Source of the DNA: Primula veris
Taxonomy: Eukaryota; Streptophyta; Magnoliopsida; Ericales; Primulaceae
Assembly: GCA_963682055.1 (NCBI GenBank)
Contig: OY821746.1
Coordinates: 27,780,481 to 27,844,480 of the forward strand
Length of the DNA: 64,000 nt
Direction of reading: 5' to 3'
The notes under the pieces were generated by a model that saw only the letters and a program-made list of their open reading frames with translations, made no database searches and was not told the DNA's origin. Numbering within the stretch: position 1 is the first letter of the stretch; the number at the start of each line of letters is the position of its first letter. Positions 31,238 to 43,178 of the stretch are shown here, piece by piece. Made by a program: the position numbers and the translations under genes.

Positions 31238-33792
31238 AGATGTGTTTGGTAGCGTGAGTTGAGGGTCTTTGGTTTCTGTTTTAGTGTTTGTTGTGAGTTT
31301 TTTGAGTTTCATCTCTGGTTGTAGTGGGTTTTGGAACTTGAATAATGTAAGACTTGCAAATGCTTCAAAATTTGGTCTTCTTTTAGTTTGTTTTGTTTTG
31401 AAGAGCTTCTTTTAGTTCATTATATGTTTTGCATTTGTTTAATACCCTTCTTGGATGAATGCTAGTTTAGGTTGATTTCTGGAGCTTAAACAACCTTTTG
31501 AGCTGAGAATAAGTTCTGAAAGCTTGGCTCAGATAGCTTAAACTCCCAACTCCGTGAGGCAAACTGGCAAACGAACATAGGGAAGCCAAAGCTTTTAAGA
31601 TGAGCAACTATAGTCCTAGCTTTAAGCAAGAGATGACAATTCTGAGCTTAAAAGCAGCCAGCTATAAGTCATTGTTCTTAATTCGTCTTGGTTAATGCTG
31701 AAAATGCAATTGTAGGTCGATTGTTGCAACAAAGCTATGAATACACCAGTGTTGATGAACATTGAGTACGGTTTCTGCTCAATTCTTTCTAACTTTATTG
31801 TTTCTGTAACGGGCATAACTGTTTCGACAGCACTTTGAACATCGGGTGATGTAGCAAAGTTTTAGCATTGTTAGCGTTGTTTGATTGTGTCTTATTTATG
31901 TATCTACAAGGCGAAAAATTGATAGATGAGATTATATCTGGGAATCAGAGATTGTTTTGCATGCAAAATTTGCACTTGTAGGTTGTTCCAGTTGGTGTTG
32001 AATAAAACTGCGTCGTTTATGTTTCAAGGGTCGAGAACAACTTGAGCTTCCTTTAAGTAAAATTGGAGCAGAGCACGGTTGTCATGTTTTATTCCGTCAT
32101 TTAATACCTTCTTGGGTAAGAGCCAGCTTAAATGTAAAGTTGTCTGGCGCTTGATTATTTGTATCGTGTTACTATTACTATTTAGTACGGATTGTTTGGT
32201 TTTTGATGGAAATAAGCTGCATTTTATTATTTATGCGGTTGCAGTTAGTTGAAAGCTACAGGCTCTGAGGCAACAAACCGAGAAAAAAGGCCAGTTTTTA
32301 AGCTAGATCTTAAACAAGTTTATTGCAACTTTTAAGTAAGAAATGAAAAAACCTGAACTTAGAAACTGCAACAAAACAAGGCAAATAATATGAATTCATC
32401 TCGACGTATTGATTTTCCACGCGATTCAGAGAAGACTATGATTTGTGCTCGAATAACATTTGTTATTTACGTGCATATTGTGATTTTCCACGCTTAGTTT
32501 GCACTTGTTATGTTCCCATAACGTGCACCAGTTTCAACAATATTGTACTCTGAAACCGGTGGAGGGCAGATCTGCTATGGTTTGTCCTCTAATAACATTT
32601 GTTATTTATGTGCATATTGTGAAATCGCTGGATGACAGTGTTTGGAAAACCGGAGGTTAAAGAAGTAGAATAATTATGCATGCTCGATGTGCGCTTCTTG
32701 TAGATTTGAAGAGAGGAAAGATGTCCAGGTTAATGTTAAGTAATGGTGTGTGAATGAGACGAGTACAGTTTTTTTTTCCAGTGCTTTAGTTAGTGAGAGA
32801 CTTTGATCACCGTTTCTGGTTGTGGCTAGTATGGAACTTGAATATAAAGACAGCTCTTTCTCAAGTTGTGAGAGCTTTAGAATTTCATGTGTTTTATTGA
32901 ATAGAAAACACGGCCCAACTACGTTTCGAGTTAGTTGATAGTTACCTGTTTTTTGTTGTTGCAGTTATTCAGTTAGATTACCTTTGCAAGTGAGGCCAGT
33001 ACTGGCTTATTCATCAACATTTTTACATTCTCCAATAGTGTCGCTGCAATATTGTACTAGGAAAACAAATGCAGAGTAGAGGGAGTATTTTCTTCAATAA
33101 TGTAAACCAGATTTCTAGATTTGTTCCGACAATATGCTCGATGAATCTGCATATATGAGATCGTTAAGACGATGTAGTAACCGAAAATCTTGTTTGTGTA
33201 TATACGTGGTGAGTCAGAGTTTAGTAGATAGATCTAATAGAAGCCGCTAATGTGCTGGTTCCTGAAGTGGCACTATTTGTCAGCTGGATCTATTCATGGT
33301 GTACTTGAAGGTAAACGATTAATTGCTCTAGTATAAAATTAATTAGCACTCTTTCAATCGATAAGGTAGGGCAAGGGAAGAGATTGTTGATAAGTAAAAT
33401 GGTTACCCTGGATTGGTTGGAGATATGACTGAATGCGTTTATCGGATTTATTTTCCAGTGAATTTGCGGATGTTTTTGTACGGAATGGTTGGCTCTATGC
33501 ATCCATTCCTACATTCGTAGTTTCCCTAGTTTAATGCTAAATCGAAAGAAGGCCTATTTCTATTTTTGACAGTACATAGGAGGATGGGTGACATTGTTTC
33601 GGAACGATGTACTCTCCATTCCTTTTGCAATATATGTATATATGTATGTATATCTGGTTGAAAACTCAAGACTTTGGGAACATGACAGATAAGAGGTTTA
33701 CAAACTAATATCCAAGCTAGATAAATACTATACCAAGCAAATTTAAAGAGATTGCCCGTACTTTACTGCCTATTTTTACTCTACTTCAAGCA
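31238..33792. other. 3' flank of the heat-shock gene, with repeated pieces
   Basis: No intact gene. Several stretches resemble each other (for example accttcttggatgaatgc near 31446 and accttcttgggtaagagc near 32107), which suggests old local duplications. A piece of heat-shock gene tail is listed separately. Confidence 0.5.
32711..32853 (+). pseudogene. Tail remnant of a duplicated small heat-shock gene
   Basis: The sequence gaggaaagatgtccaggtta through atgttaagtaa matches the last codons and stop of the 28500 gene (ERKDV-QVNV), with one codon lost. The match continues into the 3' UTR (ctggttgtggctagtatgga then acttgaata). The rest of this copy is gone. Confidence 0.75.
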
Positions 33793-33894
33793 ATGGTTTT
33801 ATTAACCTCCACTTCTCCCCCATTTTCATTTTTTTTAGTAATAAAAACAAAAGAAAGCAAAACAGAAGCGGAGTTACTACCTCCTCGTCCCAAA

Positions 33895-34865
33895 ATGGCG
33901 TCTAAGGTGGTAGCTACCGCTCCAAAATTACTCTCTGTTTTCTTCCGCCATGCCCCACACCGTACATACAATGGTACCCCGTTGGCCACTGCTACACGGT
34001 CATTCTCTACACGTTCTTCGCCACGAAAATATTCTCACCGTGACGGTATCAGTATGTATCTGTTTCAAGTCGGTTTTAGTTTGTATATGATTTTTTCGCA
34101 TAATGTTTCATTGATAACAATTTTAGGCAGACACTGGAATTTTTGGGATTGACTAATTGAGAAAAATAAGGGTCTCTGTCTTCCAACTTCTAGCCTTTTC
34201 AGTCCAAAAAACCAGAAATAAATGATACTTTTCAAAATTGATAAACCAAATGCATTCTACGTTTAAGCAAAAACAAAAACAAAGAGAAGCTAGAGGCTAA
34301 AAAGAGTACATTTAAAGAAAAATTCGAAAAATTCAGTATCACCACTTCTTTTCAAGCAATTTTAAAGCATCGTAGCAGACAATGCTCAAAACTAAGAGAA
34401 AATGGCCAATGGCCGAATATAACAAAACGGAGGGATGAGTAGTAGTTTGTATAGTTTATACATTTATAGTTGGATAGCTGTGAGCGTAATTATAATGTAC
34501 AAAACTACATACACATGAATTGTTTCCAAGATCTGATCTTAATATGGTGATCAGTTGATACAGATTCCAGCCCGTTTCTAAGAGCCGGAGAGTTAGGTCC
34601 ATGTAGAGTGGACAAGACGAAGAACGACTGTTACACAATGAGAGTAGATGTTCCCGGAATTCCGAAAGAAAGGATGATTTTGTGGGCCGAGAAAGGGCAA
34701 ATTTATTTTTCAGCCAAAGACTCAGAGTTACCATATTATAACTATAACGGTAGGGTGTTTGGAGGATCGATTAGTTTTGACCCCAAAAAATTCGACTCAG
34801 GTAAAGTAAGGTTTGAGGTCCTCAATGGGGTTTTATGGATAACTGTCCCAAGGTTGAAGAAATAG
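33895..34865 (+). CDS. Divergent organellar small heat-shock protein, two exons
   Basis: Exons are 33895-34045 and 34564-34865, with a 518-bp GT-AG intron of phase 1 as in the 28500 gene (donor gacg|gtatca, acceptor gatacag|attcc), giving 150 aa. An in-frame ATG at 33793 would add 34 residues; I prefer 33895 because MASKVVATAPKLLSVFFRHA then looks like an organelle presequence. The crystallin-type domain is shortened: it has YTMRVDVPGIPKE and the closing GVLWITVP, but lacks the acidic linker and C-terminal tail of the first gene. A mitochondrial location is likely, by likeness to 26-kDa mitochondrial heat-shock-like proteins. No perfect heat-shock element was seen in its promoter. Function as a chaperone is inferred. 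Confidence 0.8.
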
Positions 34866-35009
34866 CTGTTTTTGAAATCGACCAGCCTTTTTTATGCTTC
34901 TACTTAACTGTTATCCTTTTTTTTTTTTTGCGGGAGTGCGAAATTCTCAGAATATAATATTGTAGATTGTTTATAAAAATTCTCAAATTTCTGTTTGTAT
35001 TTGCAACTA

Positions 35010-37560
35010 CAAGCGGCACGTAAAAGACTAAAAGAAACATGTGAATTACGCATGTTTACCAGCATTTACACTTTTAAGCAAATAAGCAGACTTACTGAGG
35101 ATTAAAAAGAAGCTGGGTTCATCATATGCTTAATAGCTCATGTTCTTTTAAAGAAAGAAAACGGACAAATTCACATTAAGCTAACAAAGTGCTGCCAAAA
35201 TAAGCTAAAATAGATCCAACCAAACAAGCAGATATCTAACAACCTAAGAAACCATCTGTAATTACGGCACTTAAAAGAAAAATGCATGTTTACTTGCAGT
35301 TTAACTTTTAAGCAAATAAGCAGGCTCATTGCGGATTAAAAAAAAGTTGGGTTCATCATGTTTATAGCTCATGTTCTGAAGATAGAAAAAAGACAAATTC
35401 GCATTAAGCTAATTAACAAAGTGTTCCCTAAATAAGCTACAATAGATCCAACCAAACAAGCAGATAACTAAGAATAAACATTTGTAATTACGGCACCTAA
35501 AAGAAAAACACCATGTTAACCTGCATTTTAACTTTTAAACAAATAAGCAAACTCATTGAGGATTAAAGAAAGTTGGGTTCATCATGTTTATAGCTCATGT
35601 TCTTTAAAGACGGAAAACGGACAAATTCGCATTAAGCTAACTAACAAAGTGCTGCTTAAATCAGCTAAAATACATCCAACCAAACAATCAGTTGTCATAC
35701 CTAAGAATAAATGCTTGCAAATATGCAACACACCCTTGTAACAACACAGTTATTCCCTGCATATTAATTTTTAAGCAAATAAGCAAACAAGCAAACTCAT
35801 TGAGGATTAAAATAAAGTTGCGTTCATCATGCTTATAAATTATAGCTCATGTTCTTAAAAGACGGGAAACGGACAAATTCGTAACAAGCTAACTAACAAA
35901 CTGCTGCCTAAATAAGCTAAAAATAGATCAAACCAAACAAGCACTTGTCATATCTAAGAATAAAAACTTGTAAATTGCATACACACCCTTGTAACAACAC
36001 AGTTATTCCCTGCATTTGAACTTTTAAGCAAATCAGCAAACTCATTGAGGATAAAAAAAAATTGGATTCATCATGCTTATAGCTCACGTTATCCCTGCAT
36101 TTGAACTTTTAAGCAAATCAGCAAACTCATTGAGGATAAAAAAAAATTGGATTCATCATGCTTATAGCTTACGTTTTTTAAAGACAGAAAAAGGACAAAG
36201 TCGCATTAAGCTAACTAAAAAAGTGCTGCCTAAAGAAGCTAAAATATATCCAACCGAACAAGCAGATGCCTAAGAATAAAGATTTGTAATTACGGCACCT
36301 AAAAGAATAGCGCATATTTACCTGCATTTTAACTGTTAAACAAATAAGCAGGCTCATTGAGGATCAAAACATCATGCTTTATAGCTCATGTTATTCAAAG
36401 ACAGAAAACGGACAACTTCGCATTAAGCCAACTAACAAAGTGCTGCCTAAATAAACTAAAATAGATCCAACCAAACAAGCAGATACCTAAGATTAAACAA
36501 TTGTATGGCACCTAAAAAGAAAAGGGCATGTTTACCTGCATTTTAACTTTTAAGCAAACAAGCAGACTCATTGAGGATTAAAAAAAAGTTGGGATCATTA
36601 TGCTTAATACCTCATGTTCTTTAAAGACAGAAAACGGACAACTTTGCATTAAGCTAACAAAGATCTGCCAAAATAAGCTGAAATAGATCCAACCAAACAA
36701 GCAGATACCTATGAATAAACATTTGTAAATACGAAATCTAAAAGAAAAATGCATGTTTGCCTACATTTTAACTATTAAGCAAATAAGCAGAGACTCATTG
36801 ATGATTAAAAAAAAGTTGGGCTCATCATGCTTAATACCTCATGTTCTTTAAAGACAGAAAACAGACAAATTCGCATTAAGCTAACTAATAAAGTGCTGCC
36901 TAAATAAGCTATAAATAGATCCAACCAAACAAGCAGTTGTTATACCTAAGAATGAACACTTGAACATTACAACACACCCTTGTAACAACACAGCTATTCC
37001 CTGCATTTTAAATTTCAAGCAAATAAGCAAACTCATTGAGGATTAAAAGGAAGTTGAGTTCTTATGTTTATAGCTCACGTTCTTTAAAGACAGAAAAAAC
37101 AAAAACAAATTCTCGTTAACTGTTAAGCTAACTAAATAAGTGCAGCCTTATTTTCAAAATAAGNNNNNNNNNNNNNNNNNNNNNNNNNNNNNNNNNNNNN
37201 NNNNNNNNNNNNNNNNNNNNNNNNNNNNNNNNNNNNNNNNNNNNNNNNNNNNNNNNNNNNNNNNNNNNNNNNNNNNNNNNNNNNNNNNNNNNNNNNNNNN
37301 NNNNNNNNNNNNNNNNNNNNNNNNNNNNNNNNNNNNNNNNNNNNNNNNNNNNNNNNNNNNNNNCTTTTAAGCAAATAAGCACCTAAAAAAAGTTGGTTCA
37401 TCAAGCTTATAAGTTATAGCTCGTGTTCTTTCAACCGCATTAAGCTAACTAACAAATTGCTGCCTAAATAAGCTAAAAATAGATCAAACCAAACAAGCAG
37501 TTGCCACACCTAAGAATAAACATTTATAAATTTGTAACACACTCTTGTAACATAATAAAC
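35010..37560. repeat. Tandem array of about 226-bp units
   Basis: About eleven units carry a cattaagctaactaacaaag phrase (near 35175, 35402, 35631, 35884, 36204, 36420, 36647, 36874, 37122, 37440), mostly 215-252 bp apart. Other landmarks are ttttaagcaaataagcaaac and gggttcatcatgcttatagc. One interval is longer because an 85-bp block (about 36008-36092) is tandemly duplicated. Short ORFs inside are chance readings. Confidence 0.88.
37164..37363. other. Assembly gap of 200 N
   Basis: The 200 undefined bases sit inside the tandem array, where assembly is expected to fail. The round number suggests a placeholder and not a measured size. Confidence 0.98.
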
Positions 37561-37708
37561 CAACACAAGAAAATCAAACAAACTCAATTTCAAAACAAAA
37601 CAATAAAGTAAATTTCACTAAATGGGATGTTCAAACTCTACAACTTCCAGTAATTAAAATCCAAAAACATCAACAACCCACTTAACAAAAAACCTTATAT
37701 CAGTCAAT

Positions 37709-37885
37709 AATCTTCACCATCTCTTTTCTTCTTCTTGGTTTTGTGATAATTCTCTTCGTAAGCTTTAGCAATAGCAAGACCAGTGTTGAATAGCTTCTGT
37801 ATATTCGGAACGTCGTAGTTTGTGCCACGTATATACCAAACACCGTCCCTAACGTGAAATTTAAGCTCCTACCGATCAGCCCTAT
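37709..37885 (-). pseudogene. Pseudogene of the STMP1-like micropeptide
   Basis: It is a copy of the intact gene at 38306-38488 with high identity. The start codon is lost (atagggctgatcgg in place of atgggtttgataag), and one A is missing in the run coding AQN, shifting the frame. At its 5' side (near 37884) the sequence switches abruptly into a tandem-array unit (cgcattaagctaac). The copied stretch includes the 3' UTR (37550-37708 matches 38103-38300). Confidence 0.85.
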
Positions 37886-37965
37886 CGCATTAAGCTAACT
37901 AACAAAGTTCTACCTAAATAAGCTAAAATAGATCCAATCAAACAAGCATTTATCATACTAAGAAC

Positions 37966-38067
37966 ATTGTTTTAAAACACGAGCCTATTCAGAAATTAGG
38001 CATGATTAGTCGTTAGGCGACCTATTTCTGTCTAAAATCCGACTTGCGACTTTTATTTATAACATTG
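37966..38067. mobile_element. MITE family B, copy 4
   Basis: A 102-bp element starting attgttttaaaacacg and ending tttataacattg. Flanks actaagaac and cctaagaat match at 7 of 9 bases. It interrupts an array unit whose uninterrupted form reads cctaagaataaac. Confidence 0.6.
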
Positions 38068-38305
38068 CCTAAGAATGAATATTTGTAAATATGCAAAACA
38101 CCCTTGTAACATAATAAACCAACACACGAGGATCAAATAAACTCAACTACAAATCTGCAATATGTTAAACAATAGAGTAATAAAATTCACTAAATAAGAA
38201 TGTAAAGCTCTACAACTTGCAATAATTAAAATCCAAAAACAGCAATAACCCACTTAACAAAAACCCTCAAATTCGTAATTAACACAATCAGATAAAAAAG
38301 ATTAA

Positions 38306-38488
38306 TCAAGAATCATCACCATCTCTTTTCTTCTTGTTAGTTTTACGATAATTCTCTTCGTAAGCTTTAGCAATAACAAGACCAGTGTTGAATAGCTTCT
38401 GTATATTAGGAACGTCGTAGTTTTGTGCCAAATATACACCAAATACCGTCCCTAAACTGAAATTTAAGCTCCTACTTATCAAACCCAT
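38306..38488 (-). CDS. STMP1-like mitochondrial micropeptide, 60 aa
   Basis: A single-exon ORF of 60 codons. The N-terminal half has a short hydrophobic helix with FGVYLAQNYDVPNI, the landmark of the short transmembrane mitochondrial protein 1 (STMP1/UPF0389) group found from animals to plants. The C-terminus is strongly basic then acidic (NKKKRDGDDS). Family members sit in the inner mitochondrial membrane and associate with respiratory complexes; the role in plants is not established. The existence of a decayed paralogue that keeps the same codons supports real coding. A 15-bp inverted repeat lies about 20 bp upstream of the ATG. I rate the family call as good and the function as open. Confidence 0.85.
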   Translation of the reverse strand: MGLISRSLNFSLGTVFGVYLAQNYDVPNIQKLFNTGLVIAKAYEENYRKTNKKKRDGDDS

Positions 38489-38507
38489 CGCTGTAGATAG
38501 AGAGAGA

Positions 38508-38542
38508 GATAGATAGATACAAAAAAGTTGTATCTATCTATC
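38508..38542 (-). promoter_or_regulatory. Perfect hairpin upstream of the micropeptide ATG
   Basis: Two 15-bp arms (gatagatagatacaa and its exact complement) are separated by 5 bases. It lies 20-54 bp upstream of the start codon and is probably in the 5' UTR. An effect on translation is possible, but it may be only a GATA microsatellite that folded back. Confidence 0.5.
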
Positions 38543-38589
38543 GTAGAGGAGATGATTGATAAGTATAACCCATTCAAAAAACTCGTCTA

Positions 38590-39699
38590 ATATCTATTGA
38601 AATTTGCTTGAATGGACTTTTTTTTTTGTTTGATTAGTCGTTACTTCACTTTTCTTTTCTTTTTGTTGAGAATGAATTTTTTATTTATTTATTTATAAGT
38701 GAATGCAATTGTTTAGTCCATTTGATTACAAATATTGAATTGAATGGATTTTTTTTTTTTTTAGTCATTTACTTCACATTTTTGAGTGAATGAATTTTTT
38801 TTTAAGTGAATTAAATTGTTTGGTCCATTCAATTCGAAATTTTTAAGTGAATGGATTTTTTTTCCCTTCAAATTTTTAAAAGTGAATTAACTTTTTTAAT
38901 GTATTTTTTTTTAAAATGAATGAAATTCATTCACCTCAAAATCTTAGAGCAAGTGGACATTTTTTTTGTTTTTTTTTCATTAATTTCAATTTATTTATTG
39001 AATTGAATGAGTTTTTTTTTAATTTTTTTCTTGAATTGAATGAAATTTGTTTCGTCTATTCAATGAACGTTTTTTTTTTGTTTGGTGGTTGGTCATTCCT
39101 TCCAAATTTATGTTTTGAAGTGAATTAGTTTTTTTAATGTTTTTTTTCAAATGAATGAAATTTGTTTTGTCCATTCACTTTAAAATCTTGAAATGAATGA
39201 ACATTTTTTTGTTTGTTTGGTCAATTCACTATAAAATCTTAAAATAAATGGACGTTTTTTTGTTTATTTGCTCACTCAGTTCACATTTTTGAAGTGATTG
39301 AGCTTTTTTAATGTATTTTTCAAAGTAAATGAAATTTGTTTGGATTTTGAATTGAATTGATGTTTTTTTGTTTGTTTGCTCATTCATTTCAAATTTTTGA
39401 AATGAACGATTTTTGTAATGTATTTTATGAAGTGAATGAGATTTTTATAATGAATTTTATGAAGTGAATGGGATTTTTGAAATTGTTTGGTCCATTCACT
39501 TTAAAATTTTAAAGTGAATCGACATTTTTTTTTTGTTTTGTCATTAATTTTTGAAATGAATGAACATTTTTTAATATTATTTTTTTCAAAATGAATGAAA
39601 TTGTTTGGTCATTCACTTCAAATTTTTGTTTTTGAAGTGAATTTTAATGTTTTTTTTAGAAGTGAATGAATTTTTTTGGTCAACTCATTTCAAAACTTG
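38590..39699. repeat. T-rich minisatellite with internal hairpins, left part
   Basis: A degenerate array, unit about 50-70 bp, of poly-T followed by tttggtcattcacttcaaat and ttttgaagtgaatgaa. The last two phrases are mutually complementary (attcacttca / tgaagtgaat), so each unit can fold. ORFs here are poly-Phe readings. Confidence 0.75.
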
Positions 39700-40906
39700 A
39701 AGTGTGTTGGCCCCCTTGCGGCTAAACCTTAGAGGGGGGTGAATAAGGTTTATGACACTTTTCGCCTAATTAAAAATCTAAGTGCAACTAACAACCCAAC
39801 TTTCACAATTCTAAGCTTAAGCGTTAATAACGTTAAACAAATCAAACGCAAGCAATAAAATAAACAAAATATAAGTTGCGGAAAGTAAAAGTTAAGGAAG
39901 AAAATGACACCGTGATTTATAGAGGTTCGGCAAAACGGCCTACGTCCTCTCCTCGGTACTACCGAGTATTTCACTAAAAATAATCTTTCGGATATTACAA
40001 TCCTATCGAGCTAATCAACCGATTAAGCTCCCCCTCACTATATGAGTGTCCCGAATGAAAAGACCTAGAGCTTTTAAGCTTCGCTTGCTTACAAAGCTTC
40101 TACCCGATCACTCGCTCACAAATGAGTTTATAATTTCACTCTTTACAAAATTTGTTACAACAATGCAACTACACTCACAATTTTATTTGCTTCTAAATAA
40201 GCTAATTGGTGAGTTTTTGATGTTGTTCGAGCTTGAATCGGTTTCTCTTTAATTTCCCTCTTTTTTCAAATATATTCACCAAAATGGTGATTTTTGGGTT
40301 TTGTATAGATAGAGATTGAAGGATGATGATATGTTGAGAATGGATGTCATTGGTGACTTTGGAAAGTGAATTGGGGTGGTTTAAATAATCACCAAAGTCT
40401 GTTTTTCTGTATATAACCGTTGGAAGTGGTTGTGGCTTTTATTCAAAGGTTCTAAGCAACTTTTCAGAATAAGCTGAAAAGCTGTTTTCGAAATCTGCAG
40501 AAAACGATCGGTCGTTTTCTACATTCGATCGGTCATTTTCAGAAAACGATCGGTCGTTTTCTGAGAAACGATCGGTCGTTTTTTCGACGTCCTCACTGGA
40601 AAAATTTGGACCAAAAACGATCGGTCGTTTTTGTCCAGTCGATCGGTCGTTTTTTCAGTATTCCCGATTTTCTCGTTAAACTTCGAAAGCCCATAACTTC
40701 TTCGTTTTAGCTCCGATTCTGGTTCCGCTTGAACCTGTGGCTTCGTTTTTCCGTGCTCTATCTTTCTGGCGTGCTGAAATTTACAAATTCTCTTTTTGGA
40801 AAAGAAAAGCATTATATCATGGAAATAGAGAAATCGTAAAATCATTAAAAACATAATCAAAGTTATAATCAAAATCAATTATTAAACCCCATGGTTCAAC
40901 AAAGTG
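39700..40906. mobile_element. Solo LTR, probably Ty1/copia
   Basis: A 1,197-bp sequence (39705-40901) running TGTTGG to CAACA with a perfect 5-bp duplication AAGTG (39700-39704, 40902-40906). No interior or partner LTR is present, so it is a solo LTR left by recombination. Its start (ttagaggggggtgaataagg) is like long-LTR copia elements of the SIRE/Maximus type; that family call is inference. Confidence 0.85.
40501..40656. repeat. Six copies of the palindromic motif CGATCGGTC(G)
   Basis: The motif starts at 40505, 40526, 40547, 40569, 40618 and 40640, spaced 21-22 bp apart except for one gap of 49. Most copies extend to aaacgatcggtcgttt, a stem of 6 bp. It lies inside the solo LTR. Confidence 0.85.
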
Positions 40907-41200
40907 AATGGACGTTATTTTGTTTGTTTGGCCATTCAGTTTAAATTTTTGAAGTGAATATTTTTTTTAATGTATTTTTTTGAGGGGAACGATCTTTTAT
41001 TAATATTTTTTTAAGTGAATGAAATTTGTTTCTCAATTACTTTATAATCGTGAAGTGAATGAACGTTTTTTAAAATATTTTATTGTTTTTTTTAATTTGT
41101 TTTTTTTAAAAATATTTTATGTTTTTTAATTTGTTTTTGTAATTTTTGTATATATTTTTTTGATTTTTTTTTCTTCATACTTTAATATATTCAACAAGGT
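40907..41200. repeat. T-rich minisatellite, right part
   Basis: This continues the 38590-39699 array on the far side of the solo LTR, then decays into plain poly-T. Confidence 0.6.
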
Positions 41201-43100
41201 GAATGAGGTAGTAGCGAAGTGAATACAATAAAAGTTGCACCAAAATTGAATTAGTTTTGTGTACTAGTACTAAAAGTAAATTAGGTTTCATCTTATATAC
41301 TAAAAGGAAAATGCCCCAATAATATTTGAGTTGGGGTCAAATTGACCGAGATTAATTCAGTTTTGTATCATATGTTTGTTACGAAAAAGTAATTAATGCA
41401 CATGTTTGTAAAAACTTGATTTAGCAACCCACATTTGTATAATTGACTTGATTTAGTAACCCGGTCGTAAATTTTAACAAAAACACGTTGAATACAGTCA
41501 TTTAAAGGGTAAACGACATTTATGCTTTTATTTTTGAAGAAAAATTTTCAACCATTTAATGTAATAACATAAAACAAAAACAGTTTATTTATATGTATAT
41601 GTGTATGTAATATATATTTATTAATCCTATTAGGGTTTGTATATCTATGGATGGATGAATGATGGATGTTTCAACTTTAATCGTATATTTAGGGTTTAGG
41701 GTTGGAATTGTCTCTTTCAACTTTGATAATTTCTTACGAGTGTAGTTAATTATGCGAATTAACTTTTAAATCCTATGTGTACTTTTCTCTAGTTGTATGG
41801 TCATTTTGGTTCACTTTATTAACATATACATAATAAACTCGTTGGAAATATTAGTACGACGATACTTGTTAATTCTAATCGGTTGGAATTATGGTTTCAA
41901 CTTTGACAATTTCTTCTAAGTGTAGTTAATTATGTGAATTAACTTTTAAATCATTTGTGCACTCTTCTCTACTTGTATAAAACTTTTGGTTCACTTTATT
42001 AACATATTAGTTTATTTGTTATGATCTGTAATACTCTTTAGAAATATTAGTACAATAATACTTTTTGTACATAAAATTATTTATTTGTTATCATTAAAAT
42101 ATAATTCTATTATGCTCAGTTGAATATTGGTTCACAATGTTATCTTGGCATGTGGAGAACAAACAAAGATTCGCCTACTGTCACCAGTCTATCTGGAAAG
42201 ATCTTTTCTCAACAACAATTTTGTATATAGTAATATAATTTGTAGCAAACTTTCATTTTTTTTTATAGATATATAATAACTTGATTTTTGTAAGTGATTC
42301 GACGCCTCTCTTAATTAGTTTTTTCTTTTTTTACGCCTCCCTTGGTTATGCCCTCGGCCCTTGACGTTTCTGGACTAACCATGCATGTACCCAAAACATT
42401 ATACCGTGATTGAGCTCTACAGTTTTTTTAAAACATTTTTCTCGATTAATATCTTAGATTTTCCATTTCTTTAATTAGTATCGTGAATTCAAATTTTTTT
42501 GAACTATTCCATTCAATTTGGTATCCTAAATTCTTATTTATTTTCTTACTAAATTCAACAATTCAAGTGTCACGTGTCACATTATTGGACGGAATTGTTT
42601 AAACTAAAAATAAAACTTGAATTCATGGTAGTACTAATACAGAAAAGTAAGAATTCAGGATAATAATCGGGAAAATAACAACAATTCAGAGTAAAAAACT
42701 ATGAAAATCTAGCTCCATAGAGGTGATTTATGCATTTGGTTTATTTCATGGTTTTTATAGTCTTGAAGTCTTGATTGTGTTTTATAAATTATATTTCACA
42801 TTAAAGTCCTTGATGCATGTCTTTCAACGAACTTTCCTTCAATATTGATCTATAGCTATGTTCATGAACTTAATTTTCTAAAAAATAATTAAAGTCAATA
42901 TATGATAAATTGGAAAGGTAAATATTTTATTAAATTCAACGAACTCAATATATGATCATTTTCGATAACTTTATATACTGTATTTTGTATTATATGAATT
43001 CACTTCATATATATACACTAGTAATAGACATTCCCATAATTGATTTCTGGTTAATTAACTTTCCACATTAAACCCTTCACATTATCTGATCCCATCTCCC
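41201..43100. other. Intergenic DNA with one old tandem duplication
   Basis: About 41701-41878 and 41881-42062 are diverged copies (tttcaactttgataatttct and ggttcactttattaacatat occur in both). No gene seen. Confidence 0.55.
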
Positions 43101-43109
43101 TATATATAA
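43101..43109 (+). promoter_or_regulatory. TATA box of the SPH gene
   Basis: tatatataa, 70 bp before the ATG. Confidence 0.6.
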
Positions 43110-43178
43110 CCCCTTTGTAAAATATGGCCCAACAAACTAAATCCAAAATATCCACTAATAAACATATTCTTGTTGAAA

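Noticed and set aside
33793..33894. Upstream in-frame ATG of the second heat-shock gene as the start
   Set aside because: The added 34 residues do not look like a presequence, while the next Met begins one; left as an alternative.
37128..37404. ORFs spanning the N gap
   Set aside because: They consist almost wholly of undefined residues.
38916..39128. Poly-Phe ORF in the T-rich minisatellite
   Set aside because: Low-complexity reading without any domain.
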